NCBI RefSeq assembly: GCF_000282495.1 | Contig: NZ_AKJE01000028.1 | Coordinates: forward strand, 1 to 64,000 | Direction of reading: 5' to 3' | Origin: Pseudomonas sp. GM79 | Lineage (GTDB): Bacteria; Pseudomonadota; Gammaproteobacteria; Pseudomonadales; Pseudomonadaceae | Length of the DNA: 64,000 nt | Shown here: positions 18,717 through 30,575 of the stretch, piece by piece | Position numbering within the stretch: the first letter of the stretch is position 1 | Layout of the letters: every line of letters begins with the position of its first letter | Notes under the pieces: generated by a model | The model's input: the letters and a program-made list of their open reading frames with translations, nothing else | Databases searched by the model: none | Told to the model about the DNA's origin: nothing | Position numbers and translations under genes: made by a program

Positions 18717-19052
18717 AGGCGCTACGTCCTTGTTCTGTCTGGCCCTCAGTCGTGCGCAATGCTTGCGAGGGTGCAAGCCTGGCAGACCCGTGAAGGCGGG
18801 GTAAATAGCAATTGCAGCGCTCCGAACCCTGGATTGCCGCGGGCAGAGTATTGCTCATGGATCACTATTCGTCGCCCCAGTCTTTGGTCTGATGCGGTTT
18901 TTTTAACCCAGGCTGTGTCAGGTTTCGCAAATAACCACAATCCGTGTGTAGGAACTGACGAGTGCAACGAGGCTGCGATCTTTTGATTTTGCTTGTGCGT
19001 TGACATCGAAAAGATCGCAGCCTCGTTCCACTCGTCAGCTCCTACAGGATGT
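18717..19052. other. 336-bp intergenic region between PIG-L-like gene and glgX
   Basis: It holds a type-3 REP pair at 18947-19046 and no convincing ORF. The remaining bases next to the PIG-L start show no motif I can name. Confidence 0.5.
18947..19046. repeat. REP palindrome pair, type 3 variant
   Basis: Inverted arms read tgtaggaactgacgagtg on the left and cactcgtcagctcctaca on the right, and inside them the core gatcttttgat is present. The outer part differs from the pairs at 7065 and 55884, so this is a diverged subtype. It ends a few bases from the glgX stop. Confidence 0.82.
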
Positions 19053-21212
<2,160 letters not shown>

Positions 21213-21340
21213 AGTTGCTCCTGCATGGGGTGACGGTACTCGGCTGCGATGAACCGTGGCTCTGGTTTTTTTCGAGGGCGAGCGCGCCCTCGGTGGCGAG
21301 AGACACGCCACAAATCAAGCGAGGCAAGGCGATAAACGCG

Positions 21341-21688
21341 TCAGGTCGTTGGCGGCTTGCGCGCAGCGCGTGGCTTTTTCTCGACGTTTTTTTCGCCAAG
21401 CGGGGTCACTGTCGAAGCAGAGGGTTTGGCTTTGGCCTTGGCCTTGGTTTTGGGTTCGACGCCTTTGGCATTGAGCTTGCCGTCGGGCTTGCCGACCGCG
21501 GACTTGGCACCGATGCTTTTGCTGCCAGCTTTCGATGACTTGCCGGGCGCCAGCGCTTTGGCTTGGGCTTCAGCGTCGGCCAGTTTGCAGGCCATCTCCC
21601 AATGGCGTTTTTCCTGGCCCGTGGGTTTTCCTTCGGATTCCCAGATTTGATAGGCAAATTCGCGGATGCGTTTATCGTCGGTACTCAT
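21341..21688 (-). CDS. DUF2934 domain protein
   Basis: A 115-aa protein. Residues 6-40 (RIREFAYQIWESEGKPTGQ... HWEMA) match the short DUF2934 motif of bacterial proteins. The rest is a Lys/Ala/Pro-rich, histone-H1-like tail that is probably disordered and could bind nucleic acid. AGGAG lies seven bases before the ATG. It sits 21 bases downstream of treY, as in other Pseudomonas glycogen/trehalose loci, and is probably in the same transcript. Its role is unknown. Confidence 0.85.
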   Translation of the reverse strand: MSTDDKRIREFAYQIWESEGKPTGQEKRHWEMACKLADAEAQAKALAPGKSSKAGSKSIGAKSAVGKPDGKLNAKGVEPKTKAKAKAKPSASTVTPLGEKNVEKKPRAARKPPTT

Positions 21689-21709
21689 CGCAATGCTCCT
21701 GAACTGAAC

Positions 21710-24508
21710 TCAAGCTTGGGTCGTTTGGATAAAGAGATTGACCGGGAAATTCCCCAGCGCGGTGCTGACCAACAGTTCCCTGTGTTTTGTGACTATGACG
21801 CTTGTAAAAAGTCCCTTCAGATTTTCTTCAGGGGCGGCGAACGGCAACTTGACCCGTGTATCGCCCCAGAGCGGCGCATCAATCTGTGGTTCGGCACTGT
21901 TTTCCAGCAGTTCGGCACAGCGTATCGGTACTACCACGATAGCCCGTTTTCCCTGCCATTCACGAGCAAACGCCAGTACCCGATGAGCCTGGCTGCCAAG
22001 GACTTCAAGGGCTTGATAAGTCCCTTTTTGAAACAGCCCGGCATGCTCGGCACGCCGGTGTAACGTCTGGGCGATCAGGGCTTGCTTGATGCGCCCGTCA
22101 CACCAGTTCACCAACAGATCGGGCAGGTCCAACCGTAGGTTGATGGCCTGCTGACGGCTGGCGTAATCCACCGGCCGACGGTTGTCCGGATCGACCAGCG
22201 TGAAGTCCCAGAACTCGTTGCCCTGATAGAGGTCCGGTACCCCCGGCACAGTCATTCGCAGCAAGGTTTGCGCCAAGCCATTCAATGCACCCGGGGCGGC
22301 GATGCTCTGCGCCGCCGCACCGATGGCCGTGCGCAGTGGCTGGCCTTCGGGGCTGAGCAGCAAGCGTTCGAGAAACCCATGGGTCGCCTGTTCATACCCC
22401 TCGTTTGGCGCACTCCAGCTGCTTTGCAACTTGGCTTCGCGCAGGGCTTTCTGTTGCCACTGCCAGAGGCGTTTGGCGTAGTCCTCGAGCGCCACTTGAT
22501 CGTTGCTGTGCAGCTCCAGCGGCCAACTGCCGAGGATCGCTTGATAAAGAATCAGCTCGTCACCCGCCGAAGGCGCGCCGGGTTCAATGCGCAATTCATC
22601 GGCCAGGGGTCGCCAGTGTCCGACCTGTTCGGCATACCAGGCGCTGCGCTCGCTCAACACCGCCAGCCGCGCGCGGGTGTCTTCGCCGCGTTTGTGGTCA
22701 TGGGTCGCGGTGGTCAGCAGGTTGTCGGGAAATTCGGCGAGGCGATTGGCGCTGGCGGCATGGAAGTCAGCCACCGGCGCACTGAACTGCTCGGTGTTGT
22801 AGCCGACATCGTTGCGCGACAGCAGCACCGCCGAGCGATAAAGCGCGGTGTCTTCCACTGCCTTGGCCGCCGCCGGTGAGGTCAGTTGCTGGAAGCGCAC
22901 GCAGGCATGCTTGAGCAGTTTGCGTGGGCGGCCCACCGGGTGTTTGCGCCAGGGATGACCGCCGAGCCAGCCGGACAGGCAATCGAGCACGGGCCAGTCG
23001 GCCTCGCCAAGGGTTTGCCTTGCACCGTCCATGGCCTGCTGGAAAAACACCTCGTCCTGGGCGCAGTTTCGGCCCAGCGGGCTGATGTAAGTGCGATACA
23101 CCGGGAAGTGCACGATCAGTTCCTGCAAGGCCCGACGAATCGCGCCGAGGGTCAGGTCCCGGGTCATCAGATCGTCCCGGGCCACTTGCAACAGGGCGTG
23201 GGCGACACTTTCGAAATCTCCGGCCAGGGAGCCGTTGAGAATCTGCTGGCGCGCCAGTTGCGCTTCCTGACGGAAATCGGCGGGCCGTTCGCTATGTCGG
23301 CTCCAGAGTTCACCCAGGGTCTGGGCGCCTTCGGGGTCGTGTTGCAGCAATGACAACTGGTTCATGAATTCGTAACCGGTACTGCCATCGACAGACCAGT
23401 CGCGGTGCAGGGTTTCGCCTTCGCCGAGGATCTTCTCGACGTAGATCGGCAGGTGCCTGCCCGGTGCCAGGTGATCGACTCTGCGCCGCAATTTGCGACA
23501 GTAACCACGCGGGTCGGCGAGGCCATCGATGTGATCGATGCGCAGCCCGTCGACAAGACCCTCGGCCACCAGCTCGAAGATTTTTGCATGGGTCGCCTCG
23601 AACACCGCCGGGCGTTCAACGCGCAGGCCGCCCAGTTCATTGATATCGAAAAAGCGCCGCCAGTTGATGTCGTCCGCTGCGGTGCGCCAGCTGGCCAGGC
23701 GATAACTCTGGCGCTCCAGCAGGTTATGCAGGCGCTGGAAACCCTCGGGGGTGAGTGAGTCATAGGTGCCGAGCGTGTGCTGGATGGCGTGAAGAATCGC
23801 CGGATCGCTGGCGAGTTCATGCAGCTCGGTTTTCAGCGCAATTGCCAGGCTGTGCGCGTCGGTCTGGTAACTCAAGGTACTGAAGCGGTCTGCCAGGGAT
23901 TTGAGCTGCTCGACCTGCTCGGCATTCAATTGATCATCGGCCTTGAGCAATTCGCCGTAGTTGGTGGGGCAAATCGGGAAGTGATGTTCGTAGTGCTCGA
24001 CATAAAAAGCGCCGCGCCGGGCATCGAAACGCAAGGGCAGGGTGCCGTCCTGCAAGGCGATGCCGTAATCGCTGCCCAAAAAAGGTAGCAGCAATTGGCC
24101 TTCCATCAAGGGGTCGGGCGAGTGCCATTGAATGTCGAAGAACTCGCCGTAAGGGCTCAGTCGCCCCCATTCGAGCAAGTCGAGCCACCAAGGGTTGTCG
24201 CCACCGCCGACGGCCATGTGATTGGAGACAATGTCGAGGATCAGCCCCATGTTCTGTTCGCGCAATGCAGCGACTAAACGGCGCAACGCAGCTTCGCCAC
24301 CCAGTTCAGGGTTGACCGTGGTCGGGTCCACCACGTCGTAGCCATGCATGGACCCTGCGCGGGCGGCGAGCAGCGGCGAGGCATAGACGTGGCTGATGCC
24401 CAGGCTGGCGAAGTACGGCACCAGCGGCACCGCCTGATCCAGAGTGAAACCTTTATGAAATTGCAGCCGCAGAGTCGCCCGCAGCGGTTGGTTGAACGGT
24501 TGATTCAT
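21710..24508 (-). CDS. treY: malto-oligosyltrehalose synthase TreY
   Basis: A 932-aa GH13_26 enzyme that converts the reducing-end alpha-1,4 bond of malto-oligosaccharides to alpha,alpha-1,1, giving maltooligosyltrehalose. It starts with the family's RATLRLQFHKGFT and DIVSNHMAV. The nucleophile is in GLRIDHIDGLADP, the acid/base Glu is in YVEKILGEGE, and TTATHDHKRGED comes later. A long helical insert is typical. The ATG overlaps the malQ stop by four bases (ATGA), so translation is coupled. It works with TreZ to make trehalose from glucan. Confidence 0.95.
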   Translation of the reverse strand: MNQPFNQPLRATLRLQFHKGFTLDQAVPLVPYFASLGISHVYASPLLAARAGSMHGYDVVDPTTVNPELGGEAALRRLVAALREQNMGLILDIVSNHMAVGGGDNPWWLDLLEWGRLSPYGEFFDIQWHSPDPLMEGQLLLPFLGSDYGIALQDGTLPLRFDARRGAFYVEHYEHHFPICPTNYGELLKADDQLNAEQVEQLKSLADRFSTLSYQTDAHSLAIALKTELHELASDPAILHAIQHTLGTYDSLTPEGFQRLHNLLERQSYRLASWRTAADDINWRRFFDINELGGLRVERPAVFEATHAKIFELVAEGLVDGLRIDHIDGLADPRGYCRKLRRRVDHLAPGRHLPIYVEKILGEGETLHRDWSVDGSTGYEFMNQLSLLQHDPEGAQTLGELWSRHSERPADFRQEAQLARQQILNGSLAGDFESVAHALLQVARDDLMTRDLTLGAIRRALQELIVHFPVYRTYISPLGRNCAQDEVFFQQAMDGARQTLGEADWPVLDCLSGWLGGHPWRKHPVGRPRKLLKHACVRFQQLTSPAAAKAVEDTALYRSAVLLSRNDVGYNTEQFSAPVADFHAASANRLAEFPDNLLTTATHDHKRGEDTRARLAVLSERSAWYAEQVGHWRPLADELRIEPGAPSAGDELILYQAILGSWPLELHSNDQVALEDYAKRLWQWQQKALREAKLQSSWSAPNEGYEQATHGFLERLLLSPEGQPLRTAIGAAAQSIAAPGALNGLAQTLLRMTVPGVPDLYQGNEFWDFTLVDPDNRRPVDYASRQQAINLRLDLPDLLVNWCDGRIKQALIAQTLHRRAEHAGLFQKGTYQALEVLGSQAHRVLAFAREWQGKRAIVVVPIRCAELLENSAEPQIDAPLWGDTRVKLPFAAPEENLKGLFTSVIVTKHRELLVSTALGNFPVNLFIQTTQA

Positions 24509-26583
24509 TGGTCACGCTCGGCCGCCTGAAGTCGCGCACAGGCGAGCAGTTCCAGGCGTCGGGCGGCGTCCGGATCATCGAGCAGGGCTTCGCTGTCGCC
24601 GGGCAGCCTGCGGGACCAGTTGGGATGGGTGTCGGTGGTGCCGGGCAGGTTGGCCTGCTGTTCGATACCCAAGGCATCTTCCATTGGCAACAGTACCAGC
24701 GGCGCGCGGGTATGGCCGAGGAAGCGGATCGCGGCGTCGAGCACCTGATCGGTTTCGTGGGACTCTTCGCGGAAATTCTGCGGGTCCTGGCTCAGCACCC
24801 GACGCAAACCTTCGCGCTCGCGCTCACGGTGTTGGCGCCATTCGATTTCCCCCGGGGCGTCGACCAGATTCAAGCGCGCGCTCCAGTCAATATCGCGGCC
24901 ATGCCACCAGCCATTGAGCGTCGGCAGGTCATGGGTGCTGGTGGTTGCCAAGGCGTTGTCCGGCCAGTCGAGAATTGGCTTGAAGTGAGTATTGTCCTGT
25001 TCGAACAGCAGCACGCGCATGCCGAGAATCGAGCGCGCGATGAGTTTCTCACGCAGACCCTCGGGCACGGTGCCGAGGTCTTCGCCGAGGACGATGGCCT
25101 GATGTCGATGGGATTCGAGGGTCAGCAAGCGCAGCAGGTCGTCCACTGGGTAATAGAGGTAGGCACCGTCGCAGGGCGGCGCGTCGTTGGGGATCACCCA
25201 CAGTCGTTGCAGGCCCATGACGTGATCGATACGCAGGCCGCCGGCATGGGCGAAGTTGGCCCGCAGCATTTCGATGAACGCGCGAAAGCCATTGCGCACC
25301 AGACCTTCGGGGGAGAACGCGGAAATGCCCCAGCCCTGGCCGGAACGGTTGAGGATGTCCGGTGGCGCACCCACGGTCAGTGAGGCGAGCAATTCGTCCT
25401 GACGACTCCAGGCCTGGCTGCCGCCGCCGTCGGCGCCCACCGCCAGGTCGGCGATCAGGCCGATGCCCATGCCGGCACCGCGGGCGGCGCTCTGGGCGCG
25501 TTCCAGGCTGCGCGCGATCAGCCATTGGCAGAACGCGTAGTAGCCGATGCGGGTCGAGTTTTCTTCGGCAAAATGCGCCAGAGCGGTGCTGCGCGGGTCA
25601 CGCCATTGTTCGGGCCACTCGCGCCAGTCGAGGCTTTCACCACGCCGCGCACGGGCTTCCTGGATCGCTTCGAAGCGGCAATGATTTTCCAGCGCTTCGC
25701 CACCGGCATGGCGGAAGCTGCTGAAGTCTGGGTGCAAGGGATGTTCGCCGTGGGTGAATCCTTCATACAAGGCTTCGAGCAAGCGGTGCTTGGCTTCGGC
25801 GGCGGTGGGCCAGTCGATCAGCGGCTGCGCTTCAAGGTGCTTGAGTTCAGCGGCAAGGCCGGTGGCGTCGATCGCGGTGCGCAGGGCACGTTCACCGAGA
25901 ATCGCCCCGGGCGCCGCGTACAGGCTATTGAGGAACAAACGGCTGGACGGCGAGTAAGGGCTGTACCGCTGGGTGTCGCCGCTGAACATTGCATGCAGCG
26001 GGCTGATCGCCAACGCTTCGGCGCCTCGTTCCCCGGCCACCCGGGCCAGATCTTCGAGGGCCTGGGTATCGCCGAAACCGCCATCGCCGGGGCGACGCAG
26101 CGAATACAACTGCACGCTCAGGCCCCAGGCGCGCGGGTTTTGACTGTCAACCGCGTCGCCGACGCTGTAGCAGCGCTGGGGTGCCACCGCCAGGGTGAAG
26201 GATTGTTCGTCGATGCTGACGTGCTGATAACCCACCGGCACCAGCCCGGGCAACATGGCGTTGTCATCGAGCTTCAAGTTGATCCGTGAGCCGTCTTCGA
26301 GATGGATCTCACACGGGGTTTGCGGCTCGAAGTAGTGGGCCAGGTCCAGGCCGACGCCCACATCGCAGGTCAACAGCGGTGGCAGGTGACGGGTTTGTTG
26401 CACTTCCTGCAATTGCAGCAGGCTGGCGTCGATCTCCTGGGCAGTATTGGCGGGATGGCCAAGCCCGCTCAGCACCGAGCGCAACACCGCCGGGGTCACT
26501 TTCTGTGGACGGCCATTGGCATCGATCCAGTCGACGGCCAGGCCTGCCAGGCTGGCCAGTATTTCCAGTTGCGCATTGCTCAT
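24505..26583 (-). CDS. malQ: 4-alpha-glucanotransferase MalQ (amylomaltase)
   Basis: A 692-aa GH77 enzyme that transfers maltosyl and longer chains between alpha-1,4 glucans. An N-terminal region of about 150 residues precedes the barrel. Catalytic motifs: GLRIDHVMGLQRLW holds the nucleophile, VLGEDLGTVPEGL holds the acid/base Glu, and STHDLPTLNGWW holds the third acidic residue. ATG 26583 has GGAG seven bases upstream and overlaps the treZ stop by four bases (ATGA). In this operon it probably recycles short oligosaccharides left by TreY/TreZ and GlgX. Confidence 0.95.
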   Translation of the reverse strand: MSNAQLEILASLAGLAVDWIDANGRPQKVTPAVLRSVLSGLGHPANTAQEIDASLLQLQEVQQTRHLPPLLTCDVGVGLDLAHYFEPQTPCEIHLEDGSRINLKLDDNAMLPGLVPVGYQHVSIDEQSFTLAVAPQRCYSVGDAVDSQNPRAWGLSVQLYSLRRPGDGGFGDTQALEDLARVAGERGAEALAISPLHAMFSGDTQRYSPYSPSSRLFLNSLYAAPGAILGERALRTAIDATGLAAELKHLEAQPLIDWPTAAEAKHRLLEALYEGFTHGEHPLHPDFSSFRHAGGEALENHCRFEAIQEARARRGESLDWREWPEQWRDPRSTALAHFAEENSTRIGYYAFCQWLIARSLERAQSAARGAGMGIGLIADLAVGADGGGSQAWSRQDELLASLTVGAPPDILNRSGQGWGISAFSPEGLVRNGFRAFIEMLRANFAHAGGLRIDHVMGLQRLWVIPNDAPPCDGAYLYYPVDDLLRLLTLESHRHQAIVLGEDLGTVPEGLREKLIARSILGMRVLLFEQDNTHFKPILDWPDNALATTSTHDLPTLNGWWHGRDIDWSARLNLVDAPGEIEWRQHREREREGLRRVLSQDPQNFREESHETDQVLDAAIRFLGHTRAPLVLLPMEDALGIEQQANLPGTTDTHPNWSRRLPGDSEALLDDPDAARRLELLACARLQAAERDQ

Positions 26584-28376
26584 GGGCGCTCTCCATCCGG
26601 GGGTAGCAAAGGGGCTGCGGCCGTGAGGCTGACTAGCGCGCAATACGGGGCAAGTGTGCCCTGATTCAACAGACCGGCCGATTGTGGCGGGTGTTCGAAC
26701 AGCAACGTCGCGTCGGCCTGTGGGGTGTGGACCACGGGCGCGTCGCTGAGGTTCAGGTCAATGCGCAACTGACTGCCATCGCCCAACCGCCAGCGCGCCG
26801 ACACCGCGCCGGCAGCCAGTACCTGCGCACCCAGCGCCTGGGCGCCGGGCAGGTGCGGGATGATGTGTTGATGGCGAATCTGCAGCAGTTGGCGATACAG
26901 CTGGTACATCGGCGATTGGCGGCTGGCGGTCAGTGTCGGCCGTGAAGCTTCGAAGGTCTGCGTCGCGTTCGGGTCGGGAATCTGCTCGCGTTTGTGCGGA
27001 TCGGCAAAGGCGCTGAACGCCGCGAATTCATTGCGTCGTCCTTCGCGCACCAGTTTCGCCAGTTCACCGTGGTGGCTGGTGAAAAACAGGAACGGTTGCT
27101 CGGCGGCGAATTCGTCGCCCATGAACATCAGCGGGATCATCGGCGACAACAGCAGTAACGCGGTGGCGGCGTAAAGGGCATCAGGATGGGCCAACTGATG
27201 CAGGCGCTCGCCAAAGGCGCGGTTGCCGATCTGGTCGTGGTTCTGCAGGAACAGCACGAAGGCCGTGGGCGGCAAGTGACCGCTCGGCTCACCTCGCGGC
27301 GTACCGTGGCGGGTGATGTGGCCTTGAAACACGAAGCCCTGGCTCAGGCAGCGGGCGAGCTGTTCGGTTGGCTGCTCGGCATAATCGGCGTAATAGGCAT
27401 CGGTTTCACCCGTGAGCAGAACGTGCAGGGCGTTATGGCCGTCATCGTTCCATTGCGCGTCGAAACCTTGCTCCAGCAAGCTGGCCTGGTTGTGTTCGTT
27501 TTCCGCCATGAGCCACACGTGCCGCGCCGGATCGGTTTGCCGCCGCACCCGTTGCACCAGTTCTTGAAGAAAGTCCGGGTCTTCGATGGCATGCACCGCG
27601 TCCAGACGCAGGCCGTCGAAGCGGTACTCCAACAACCACATCAGCGCGTTGTCGATAAAGAAGTCGCGTACCTCGCGCCGCCGGAAGTCGATCGCCGCGC
27701 CCCACGGGGTGTGTTTGTCTTCGCGGAAAAAGCCTTCTGCGTAGCGATGCAGGTAATTGCCGTCGGGGCCGAAATGGTTGTAGACCACATCGAGAATCAC
27801 TGCCAGGCCGTGGCCGTGGGCCGTGTCGATCAGGTGCTTGAGTTGTTCGGGCGAGCCGTAGGAGGCTTGAGGCGCATAAAGCAAAACCCCGTCATAGCCC
27901 CAGTTACGTTCGCCGGGGAACTGCGCCAGCGGCATCAGTTCGATGGCGGTAATACCCAGCTCAACCAGGTGCGCCAGGTGTTGTTCGACCTCGCTGAACC
28001 CGCCGAGTACGCCGACATGCAGTTCGTAGATCACCGCCTCATTCCACGGTCGACCTTGCCAGGCGCTGTGTTGCCATCGATAGGCGAGGGGATCGACCAC
28101 CACGCTGTGGCTGTCGATATCGCCCGCCTGGGCGCGGGAGGCCGGGTCCGGCACCGTAAGCTCGCCATCGATGTTGTAGCGGTAGCGGGTACCCGCGGGG
28201 CAGCGGGTCTTGATCACAAACCAGCCATCGGCCTGAGGTAGCAGTGGCAGGGATTGTCCATCTTCCAGTTCGAGACTGACAAAAAACGCATCTGGCGCCC
28301 ACAAGGCAAAACGCGTGTGTTCTGCGTCCAGCATGATTGCGCCGTGGGGCCAGGTCTCAAGGGTCCGTAACGGCAT
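26580..28376 (-). CDS. treZ: malto-oligosyltrehalose trehalohydrolase TreZ
   Basis: A 598-aa GH13 enzyme that releases trehalose from maltooligosyltrehalose. It has an N-terminal CBM48-like domain (FALWAPDAFFVSLEL), then a barrel with DVVYNHFGPDGNYL, the nucleophile in GLRLDAVHAIED, the acid/base in LMAENEHNQ and LQNHDQIGNR. It starts 13 bases downstream of the glgA stop and its stop overlaps malQ, placing it in the middle of a tightly packed operon. AGAGG precedes the ATG. Confidence 0.95.
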   Translation of the reverse strand: MPLRTLETWPHGAIMLDAEHTRFALWAPDAFFVSLELEDGQSLPLLPQADGWFVIKTRCPAGTRYRYNIDGELTVPDPASRAQAGDIDSHSVVVDPLAYRWQHSAWQGRPWNEAVIYELHVGVLGGFSEVEQHLAHLVELGITAIELMPLAQFPGERNWGYDGVLLYAPQASYGSPEQLKHLIDTAHGHGLAVILDVVYNHFGPDGNYLHRYAEGFFREDKHTPWGAAIDFRRREVRDFFIDNALMWLLEYRFDGLRLDAVHAIEDPDFLQELVQRVRRQTDPARHVWLMAENEHNQASLLEQGFDAQWNDDGHNALHVLLTGETDAYYADYAEQPTEQLARCLSQGFVFQGHITRHGTPRGEPSGHLPPTAFVLFLQNHDQIGNRAFGERLHQLAHPDALYAATALLLLSPMIPLMFMGDEFAAEQPFLFFTSHHGELAKLVREGRRNEFAAFSAFADPHKREQIPDPNATQTFEASRPTLTASRQSPMYQLYRQLLQIRHQHIIPHLPGAQALGAQVLAAGAVSARWRLGDGSQLRIDLNLSDAPVVHTPQADATLLFEHPPQSAGLLNQGTLAPYCALVSLTAAAPLLPPDGERP

Positions 28377-28389
28377 CGTTGAAAGCCTC

Positions 28390-29976
28390 TTACTGTTTGC
28401 CCGATTTTCCCAGCGCTTTAGCCACCAGTTGTTCGTAGAGTTCGGCGTAGGGTTCGACTGCCTTGCACCAGTTGAACGGCGCCGCCATAGCTCGGCAACG
28501 CATCGCGTTGAGCAGGCCGGGGAAGGCGAACACCTTGAACGCGCGGCTCAGGGCTTCGCGATAACTCTCCACCGTGGATTCGTCGAAGAGGAAACCGGTC
28601 ACGCCGTTTTCGATGGTGTCGGCCAGGCCGCCGGTATTGCGGGCCACCGGCAATGAACCGAAGCGCTGGGCGTACATCTGGCTCAGGCCGCAGGGTTCAT
28701 AACGCGAAGGCATCAGCAAAAAGTCACTGCCGGCGAACATCCGGCGGGCGTCGGTTTCATTGAAGCCGATGTGCACGCCGACTTGCCCGGGGAAGCGCAA
28801 CGCCAGTTCACGCATGGCCTGTTCTTCTTCCGGTTCGCCACGGCCGATGATCGCGATCTGCCCACCGTTGGCGACAATGTATTCAGCCACCGCTTCGGTC
28901 AGGTCCAGGCCTTTCTGGTAGACCAGCCGCGAGACTACGGCAAACAGCGGACCATCGGAGTCGTCGAGGTCGAACAGCCGGCGAACATGCGCCGCGTTGA
29001 CTGCTTTGCCGTCCCAGTCGCCGATGCCGAACGGGTGGAACAGGTGCGGATCGGTCGCTGCATCCCAGCTTTCATCGATGCCATTGGGAATCCCGCTGAG
29101 CAGTCCCTGCTGGGTCTTGGCGGCGAGAAAACCGTCGAGACCGCAGCCAAAGGCCGGCGTGGTGATTTCCTGGGCATAGGTCGCGCTGACGGTGGTGATG
29201 TGGCTCGAGTAGGCCATGCCGGCTTTGAGGAACGACATCTTGCCGTAAAACTCCATGCCTTCCTGTTGCAAGGCATGCATGGGGATACCGAGTTCCGGGC
29301 ACGAGCCGAGGCTGGTGACACCTTGGTACGCCAGGTTGTGAATGGTAAAAAGGGTCGGGGTGCGTTGGCCACGCCAGTGCATATAGGCCGGCGCCAGGCC
29401 TGCGGGCCAGTCGTGGGCGTGCACCAGGTCCGGGCACCAGTGAATTTGGGCGAGGTTGGCGGCGATATCGGCTGCTGCGAGGCCCAATCGGGCGAAACGA
29501 ATGTGGTTGTCCGGCCAGTCGCGGCCGTTGTTGGCGCCGTAAGGTGAACCTTCGCGCTCGTACAATTCAGGGCAGATCAACACGTAAATGACCAGGCCGT
29601 CGGGCATGTCCATGCGCCCGATCTTGCAGGGCGGCAACGCTGCGTGCCCGCCCAGTTCACCGATGATATGAATCGGGTTTTCGCTATTCATCACTTGCGG
29701 ATAACCGGGGATCAGCACACGGACATCGTGCAGATGCGCCATCGCCCGTGGCAGTGCGGCGGAAACGTCGCCAAGACCTCCGGTCTTTACCAGGTCGGCA
29801 ATCTCCGAGGTGACGAACAGGACTCTCTTCTTGTTGGGATTCTGACTGACTACCGGTGCCAGTGTCTTGGGGACGGGCGCGTTGACCGATTTGGCACTGA
29901 GGACACCGACGGTGCTCGTTTCCCCGACCTGCTGATGAGCACGTTCTCCCTGGATATCTAAAGCCGCACTGGTCAT
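28390..29976 (-). CDS. glgA: glycogen synthase GlgA
   Basis: A 528-aa GT5 glycosyltransferase. After an unconserved ~60-residue extension, the nucleotide-sugar binding motif appears as SEIADLVKTGGLGDV (KTGGL). The C-terminal domain holds the motif SRYEPCGLSQMYAQRFG with the catalytic Glu. ATG 29976 has GGGAG seven bases upstream; the ORF could extend to 30036, but that part looks like leader DNA. It heads the minus-strand block. No glgC (ADP-glucose pyrophosphorylase) is visible in the window, so the glucosyl donor is not accounted for here. Confidence 0.94.
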   Translation of the reverse strand: MTSAALDIQGERAHQQVGETSTVGVLSAKSVNAPVPKTLAPVVSQNPNKKRVLFVTSEIADLVKTGGLGDVSAALPRAMAHLHDVRVLIPGYPQVMNSENPIHIIGELGGHAALPPCKIGRMDMPDGLVIYVLICPELYEREGSPYGANNGRDWPDNHIRFARLGLAAADIAANLAQIHWCPDLVHAHDWPAGLAPAYMHWRGQRTPTLFTIHNLAYQGVTSLGSCPELGIPMHALQQEGMEFYGKMSFLKAGMAYSSHITTVSATYAQEITTPAFGCGLDGFLAAKTQQGLLSGIPNGIDESWDAATDPHLFHPFGIGDWDGKAVNAAHVRRLFDLDDSDGPLFAVVSRLVYQKGLDLTEAVAEYIVANGGQIAIIGRGEPEEEQAMRELALRFPGQVGVHIGFNETDARRMFAGSDFLLMPSRYEPCGLSQMYAQRFGSLPVARNTGGLADTIENGVTGFLFDESTVESYREALSRAFKVFAFPGLLNAMRCRAMAAPFNWCKAVEPYAELYEQLVAKALGKSGKQ

Positions 29977-30157
29977 ATGAATCTCCCGTGTTGTTGATCT
30001 AATTCTAGGCCTGGCACAAACGGTGTTCGTGGCCAAATCCTGTGGCCGGGCGCAAACGCGCTACGCATCGGTGAGCAAGTGCTGCCCATGCGCTGAAGCA
30101 GAATGGGTGAAGTGGCTGTTGCAAGGAATGCACCAGTCGCTGTGGCCCTACTCTTAA

Positions 30158-30185
30158 CCTGACTCGCGGCCAGTACCAAAAGTTT
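30158..30185 (-). promoter_or_regulatory. weak candidate AlgU-like promoter of the glgA operon
   Basis: On the minus strand AAACTT (30180-30185) is followed after 17 bases by TCAGG (30158-30162). This fits GAACTT-N17-TCTGA at five of six and three of five bases. The spacing equals that of the better candidate before glgE. It lies about 180 bases upstream of the glgA ATG. This is weak on its own. Confidence 0.25.
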
Positions 30186-30466
30186 CGATTATTTTCACCG
30201 AATGACCGACCGGTTTTACCCCGCGAAAATGAGTCTAGGCCAGAACTTAGAGCAGGGCCGGTCAACTGCGAAATTGTTCGACAATCGGTTGGAAGAGGGT
30301 ACAAAACACGCGGGCTTTTTGGGGGAGCGCACCGACGAAGGGCAGGTTGGTTTTTGGGTGTGGGTCAAATCGGGACCGAGAGGTCACGATAATCGGGCGT
30401 GATGGGATGTGGGTTGCACCATTGCGGTGCGTATGGTTCAGGGGAATGTGGCGGATTTGAAGGCCT

Positions 30467-30560
30467 CTTCGCGAGCAAGCCCGCTCCCACAGGGGATTGG
30501 TTGTGGTCACCTATTTTGTGTACACCCGAGATCAATGTGGGAGCGGGCTTGCTCGCGAAG
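30467..30560. repeat. REP palindrome pair, type 2
   Basis: Inverted cttcgcgagcaagcccgctc units flank about 50 bases, downstream of the minus-strand dehydrogenase gene. Confidence 0.86.
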
Positions 30561-30575
30561 AACGATAACGCGGTC

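Larger units (their letters stand above)
29977..30575. other. 599-bp intergenic region, glgA promoter side
   Basis: There is no convincing gene. It contains the presumed glgA promoter (candidate AlgU-like elements at 30158-30185), a GC-poorer stretch to about 30450 and a type-2 REP pair at 30467-30560 next to the dehydrogenase stop. Confidence 0.5.

Noticed and set aside
21250..21300. Hairpin between the DUF2934 gene and glgX as a terminator
   Set aside because: The T-run lies on the wrong side of the stem for transcripts of the minus-strand genes, so it does not form an intrinsic terminator.
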